Source of the DNA: Mesotoga sp. UBA6090
GTDB taxonomy: Bacteria > Thermotogota > Thermotogae > Petrotogales > Kosmotogaceae
Direction: 5' to 3'
NCBI RefSeq assembly: GCF_002435945.1
Contig: NZ_DIXC01000069.1
Location: 1-61,135 of the forward strand
DNA: 61,135 nt
The position numbers were made by a program, and so were the translations under genes. Below the pieces are notes generated by a model, which saw nothing but the letters and a program-made list of their open reading frames with translations, searched no databases and had not been told where the DNA came from. Shown here piece after piece: positions 58,650-61,135 of the stretch. Position 1 is the first letter of the stretch, and each line of letters begins with the position of its first letter.

Positions 58650-59786
58650 GTGAGACCGTAAAAAACCGCTACCAGAAACTGCGATTGACAGCCAGATGAT
58701 ATTTCCTGTTCTTGTGTTGTATATAAGCGTTGGCCACTATCTCGCAGAAAAACATATAGCTGAACTGCCCGGGGCTGCAAGCCTTCATGCGGTCTGTCCA
58801 TTCGGTGGTGTTGTAAAACATATAATCTGCTCACCGATGGCAGCTACATTCAGAGAATTCACCCTTCGAACCTCTTTGTCATGGGAGGATTATTGGCCTC
58901 GCTCATTCTGGCAGGGGCCTTTCTTGCTGGTGGATCTGTCCTCTGGGAGTGTGCAAGAGTGGGTTGGAAAGCTGGGGAAGAGGGTACTTAGATCACATTA
59001 CAACAAAGTCTCCGTTTCTCTGGACAGGATACTGAAATTTGGTAAGTACTTGATGCTCCTCTTTGTGATAATACAGACAGCTAGAACGGCAACTCTGCTT
59101 TTCAGCAATTTTGATCCCTATTACAATCCTTTCAACATATGGACCGACGAAATCGCTATTACTGGCTATATTGCAGTCATCCTTACGCTCGGGGCTTCCT
59201 TCTTTGTTGAACAGCCTTTCTGTCGTTATGCCTGCCCCTTGGGCGCGATCACGGGTTTATTCAACTCCTTCAGCCTGATAAAAATTAGAAGAAGACCTTC
59301 CACCTGTATTGACTGTGGCCTGTGTGATATCGCCTGCCCGGTCGGCTTAGACGTTTCGAAAGTGACCGTTGTGAGAAGTCCAGCATGTAACAGATGTCTG
59401 AAGTGCGTTGTGCCGTTTGTCCAGTGGACGATAAAGGAACCCTCACTACAAGGACATTCTTCAGTAGAAAATCCGATACCCGGAGAAAGGAGATTCCAGC
59501 AAGGATCTTTATTCTCGTTGCAGCACTTGCCTTTCTGCTCCCGATAACGGTTTCTATCTTTGCTGGTGCTTTCGAAACGGAAAAAGCCAGAGTCTACGTT
59601 GTTCCCGAAGATATAAAGGGTTCAACAAGCCTTTCTGAAATCAGTTCGGTTGTTGAGGATTTCCATGCTTTTCTCGAACATTTCGGCATACCAAAGGATG
59701 AGCCCAAGACGTCGCAGTTGAAAGATTTGAAAACAAAACACAGTATTGAAATATCCGATATAAAAGAATATCTGTCGGAGGAGTAG
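58650..59786 (+). pseudogene. NapH/NosR-type polyferredoxin membrane protein, multiply frameshifted
   Basis: Pieces in all three frames assemble into a NapH-like membrane Fe-S protein. The parts in order are K-N-R-Y-Q-K-L-R-L-T-A, a helix, H-A-V-C-P-F-G-G-V, a second helix, C-W-W-I-C-P-L-G, S-V-Q-E-W-V-G, more helices and C-R-Y-A-C-P-L-G. Two 4Fe-4S motifs (C-I-D-C-G-L-C...C-P and C-N-R-C-L-K-C...C-P) and a final helix follow. Shifts are needed near 58697, 58815, 58920, 58945 and 59410; most are single-base losses. Such proteins pass electrons across the membrane to periplasmic partners. As read it cannot be made. Confidence 0.75.
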
Positions 59787-59829
59787 TGGTTTCACTCATA
59801 AAGTCTATTTGTTGCGCCTTCTCCTGTTG

Positions 59830-59835
59830 TATAAT
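59830..59835 (+). promoter_or_regulatory. -10 element (TATAAT) before the small envelope protein gene
   Basis: TATAAT lies 47 bases before ATG 59883. A TTGTTG (59809-59814) is 15 bases upstream, a short spacing for a -35. Confidence 0.5.
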
Positions 59836-59882
59836 TTGATAGAACTCCGGTTGAGTTCATACACTGAAGAGGAGGGATAGAT

Positions 59883-60341
59883 ATGAAGAAACTGTTGTTG
59901 ATTGTAGTTGTGCTAGGTCTGGCTGTTGCGATGTTCTCTGAGCCGCTGATCGTCTGGCCAGATAAGTCTCATGGAAAACCACTAGTAGCGGGTCTGCATG
60001 CTCCCGTTTACGGAGAGGCAAAACTGGATGTCTTTGGAAATATCACCGGTTGGACCGGTCCGAATCTGGGGCTTGGATGGACTTGGAAGACATACTTTAG
60101 CCCGTTAGAACTTCAGAAGATCAACTTCTACTACGAAATCGGAACTAATATTGTGATATTGCCTTATATCGGGGCAGGATTTGATTATGCTTTAGTTCTT
60201 CAGAATAACCAGACGCTGCTTGTTGGAGCGGGTGTTTCGGCATCTCCATTAACCGTTCTGGGCTTTTTCTTCGAGTCATCTACGGCGATTCTATCGTCCG
60301 TCTTGAGTTCAGTAAGACTGAATGTCGCGGTAGTTTTTTGA
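59883..60341 (+). CDS. Small exported protein, possible outer-membrane barrel
   Basis: A 152-residue protein with a signal peptide (about 1-19), then alternating hydrophobic strands rich in Gly and aromatic residues, ending in V-V-F. The final Phe and strand pattern suggest an outer-membrane or toga-associated beta protein. GAGGAGGG precedes the ATG. No family is recognised. The next gene follows after a short gap that contains a -10-like TATAAT. Confidence 0.65.
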   Translation: MKKLLLIVVVLGLAVAMFSEPLIVWPDKSHGKPLVAGLHAPVYGEAKLDVFGNITGWTGPNLGLGWTWKTYFSPLELQKINFYYEIGTNIVILPYIGAGFDYALVLQNNQTLLVGAGVSASPLTVLGFFFESSTAILSSVLSSVRLNVAVVF

Positions 60342-60382
60342 TTGTCAGCTATGTATAATTGACCCCGAAAGGGGTCATTGTC

Positions 60383-60817
60383 TTGAGCGAACTGGATAAG
60401 AGCGGGAGAGAGAGAGATCAGGCAGAGGAGAAACTGGACAGTGAAATCAAGTCTGTCCTTGCAAAGTACACTTTTGTTGCAGTTCTAGTACTTGCAGTGA
60501 TACTGATGCTTATCTCTTCAAGAGGCAGGGTAGAGGAATTTGATCCGGAGAGAGTGTTTTCAACCATTGAGGAGACATCTTTTCTCTTCATAACTGAGAA
60601 TCTTCTTCTAGAAGGCGAGAAGATGGAACTTCTGGAGATAGTCTCCATCGACTACAGAGAAATCGAGTGGGGAGTGTACTCTTATGAAGCGCTTGTGAAG
60701 TACCACTTGTCTGGAGCTGTCAGAAGCCTCTACACTATCTGGGATTACAGAGTTCGAGATGACAGCGTCGATCTTTCGAGATACTCGTTCGACGGAGAAG
60801 AGTGGCTGGAACCTTAA
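60383..60817 (+). CDS. Hypothetical protein with one membrane helix
   Basis: A 144-residue protein with a charged N terminus (about 1-28), one membrane helix (about 29-46), and an outside domain rich in Glu, Tyr and Arg. TTG 60383 is preferred since AGGGGT is eight bases before it; an upstream TTG (60359) would put the ribosome-site hairpin GACCCC-GAAA-GGGGTC inside the gene. That hairpin masks the ribosome site and may limit translation. TATAAT at 60354-60359 suggests its own promoter. Confidence 0.6.
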   Translation: MSELDKSGRERDQAEEKLDSEIKSVLAKYTFVAVLVLAVILMLISSRGRVEEFDPERVFSTIEETSFLFITENLLLEGEKMELLEIVSIDYREIEWGVYSYEALVKYHLSGAVRSLYTIWDYRVRDDSVDLSRYSFDGEEWLEP

Positions 60818-60872
60818 CTGTTATCAGCCACGCTGCATGTCAAAAACTGCATTTGGTGAATGAAAACACGCG

Positions 60873-60932
60873 TAATGCATCATAATTAAATCTACTCAAG
60901 AGAGAGTTAATGCATCAAAATAGAATCTACTC
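60873..60932. repeat. Direct repeats at an insertion sequence end
   Basis: Two 25-bp near-identical sequences, TAATGCATCAT/AAAT..AATCTACTC, at 60873-60897 and 60908-60932, are 35 bases apart. The second overlaps the stop of the transposase gene. Such doubled sites are typical transposase-binding repeats near an element's end. Confidence 0.6.
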
Positions 60933-61135
60933 GAAATCGAATTGAAGGGAATTAAGAACACCTCCCTTTGACTTAGATTTTAGTATTTGTATGTCAACCA
61001 ATAATTCCTGAGAATGTGCTATATTACTCTTTAGTTTGTATAAGTCTAGGGCTTCGTGAACCTTGCGAAGCTCATCTTTTTTTGTACAGTCAATCCAGGG
61101 AGAGTTAAGCACTCTTTCATACGGAGTAGCGAACT
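60927..61135 (-). mobile_element. Transposase C-terminal part, cut by the window edge
   Basis: The frame stays open to the window edge and encodes at least 68 residues that read F-A-T-P-Y-E-R-V-L-N-S-P, then a charged helical tail with L-R-K-V-H-E-A-L-D-L-Y-K-L. The T-P-Y-x-R-x-L-x-S-P pattern followed by a helical tail is common at the C terminus of rve-type (DDE) integrases/transposases. The catalytic core lies outside the window. Direct repeats behind the stop mark the element's end. Confidence 0.6.

Noticed and set aside
60360..60377. GACCCC-GAAA-GGGGTC as a terminator
   Set aside because: No T run follows; it more likely folds over the ribosome site of the next gene.

Overview
The window looks like a chromosomal segment of a mesophilic or moderately thermophilic Thermotogota bacterium, most like Mesotoga/Kosmotogales. 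Supporting signs are strong GGAGG-type ribosome sites with many TTG/GTG starts, a TM287/288-like heterodimeric ABC exporter, many sugar/peptide-type ABC importers, UgpB-type binding proteins, and the core block rpsF-ssb-rpsR-rplI. This assignment is inference; no 16S or other marker was searched.

Layout. 1-5130 is an accessory, decaying stretch: a secreted protein, a 43-aa membrane peptide, a frameshifted gene, a DUF3467 protein, a possible BECR-fold toxin with a DUF2283 partner, a large serine recombinase broken by several single-base shifts, and a remnant gene. 5127-9807 holds a GNAT acetyltransferase and a MarR-controlled heterodimeric drug exporter with its palindromic operator. 9960-15513 holds an MFS protein with an internal 27-bp tandem duplication, a GNAT, a D-2-hydroxyacid dehydrogenase and a CHASE/HD-GYP sensor. 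15635-22181 is a probable surface-glycan cluster: UbiA-type phosphoribosyltransferase, small DMT transporter lacking the drug-exporter Glu, DUF362 protein, two tandem paralogous polytopic membrane proteins and a Wzi-like outer-membrane barrel.

22178-40065 is the centrepiece: a tightly overlapping minus-strand operon of about 16 kb resembling the anaerobic purine/selenate-associated catabolic cluster (ygeY, ygeW, hydantoinase, ssnA, preA-like, PLP enzyme, Mo-hydroxylase subunits, MocA/YgfJ). It runs on into an ABC binding protein and a MalF-MalG fused permease, while a divergent MalK-like ATPase with degenerate signature and switch motifs sits at the other end. A plausible reading is import and fermentation of purines through 2,3-diaminopropionate, with a threonine-synthase-like enzyme standing where YgeX is found in E. 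coli.

40193-45690 carries a GDPD, an MFS protein and UgpB-UgpA-UgpE importer genes without an ATPase. 45712-46643 has a flavodoxin gene followed by an FMN-binding-domain gene interrupted by one in-frame TAG; between them lies a palindrome sharing a 12-bp core with the MarR operator 36 kb away. 46784-53105 is housekeeping: S6-SSB-S18-L9, a metallo-hydrolase, NfeD/SPFH, and a glutaredoxin-like disulfide oxidoreductase with thioredoxin reductase behind a CsoR/CstR-like palindrome. 53158-54102 is an S66 peptidase. 54128-55423 has no gene and is full of repeats and hairpins. 55424-57895 is a polar amino acid ABC operon behind a candidate attenuator with a His/Arg-rich leader peptide. A deoxynucleoside kinase, a decayed NapH-like Fe-S protein gene, two small envelope proteins and the end of an insertion sequence complete the window.
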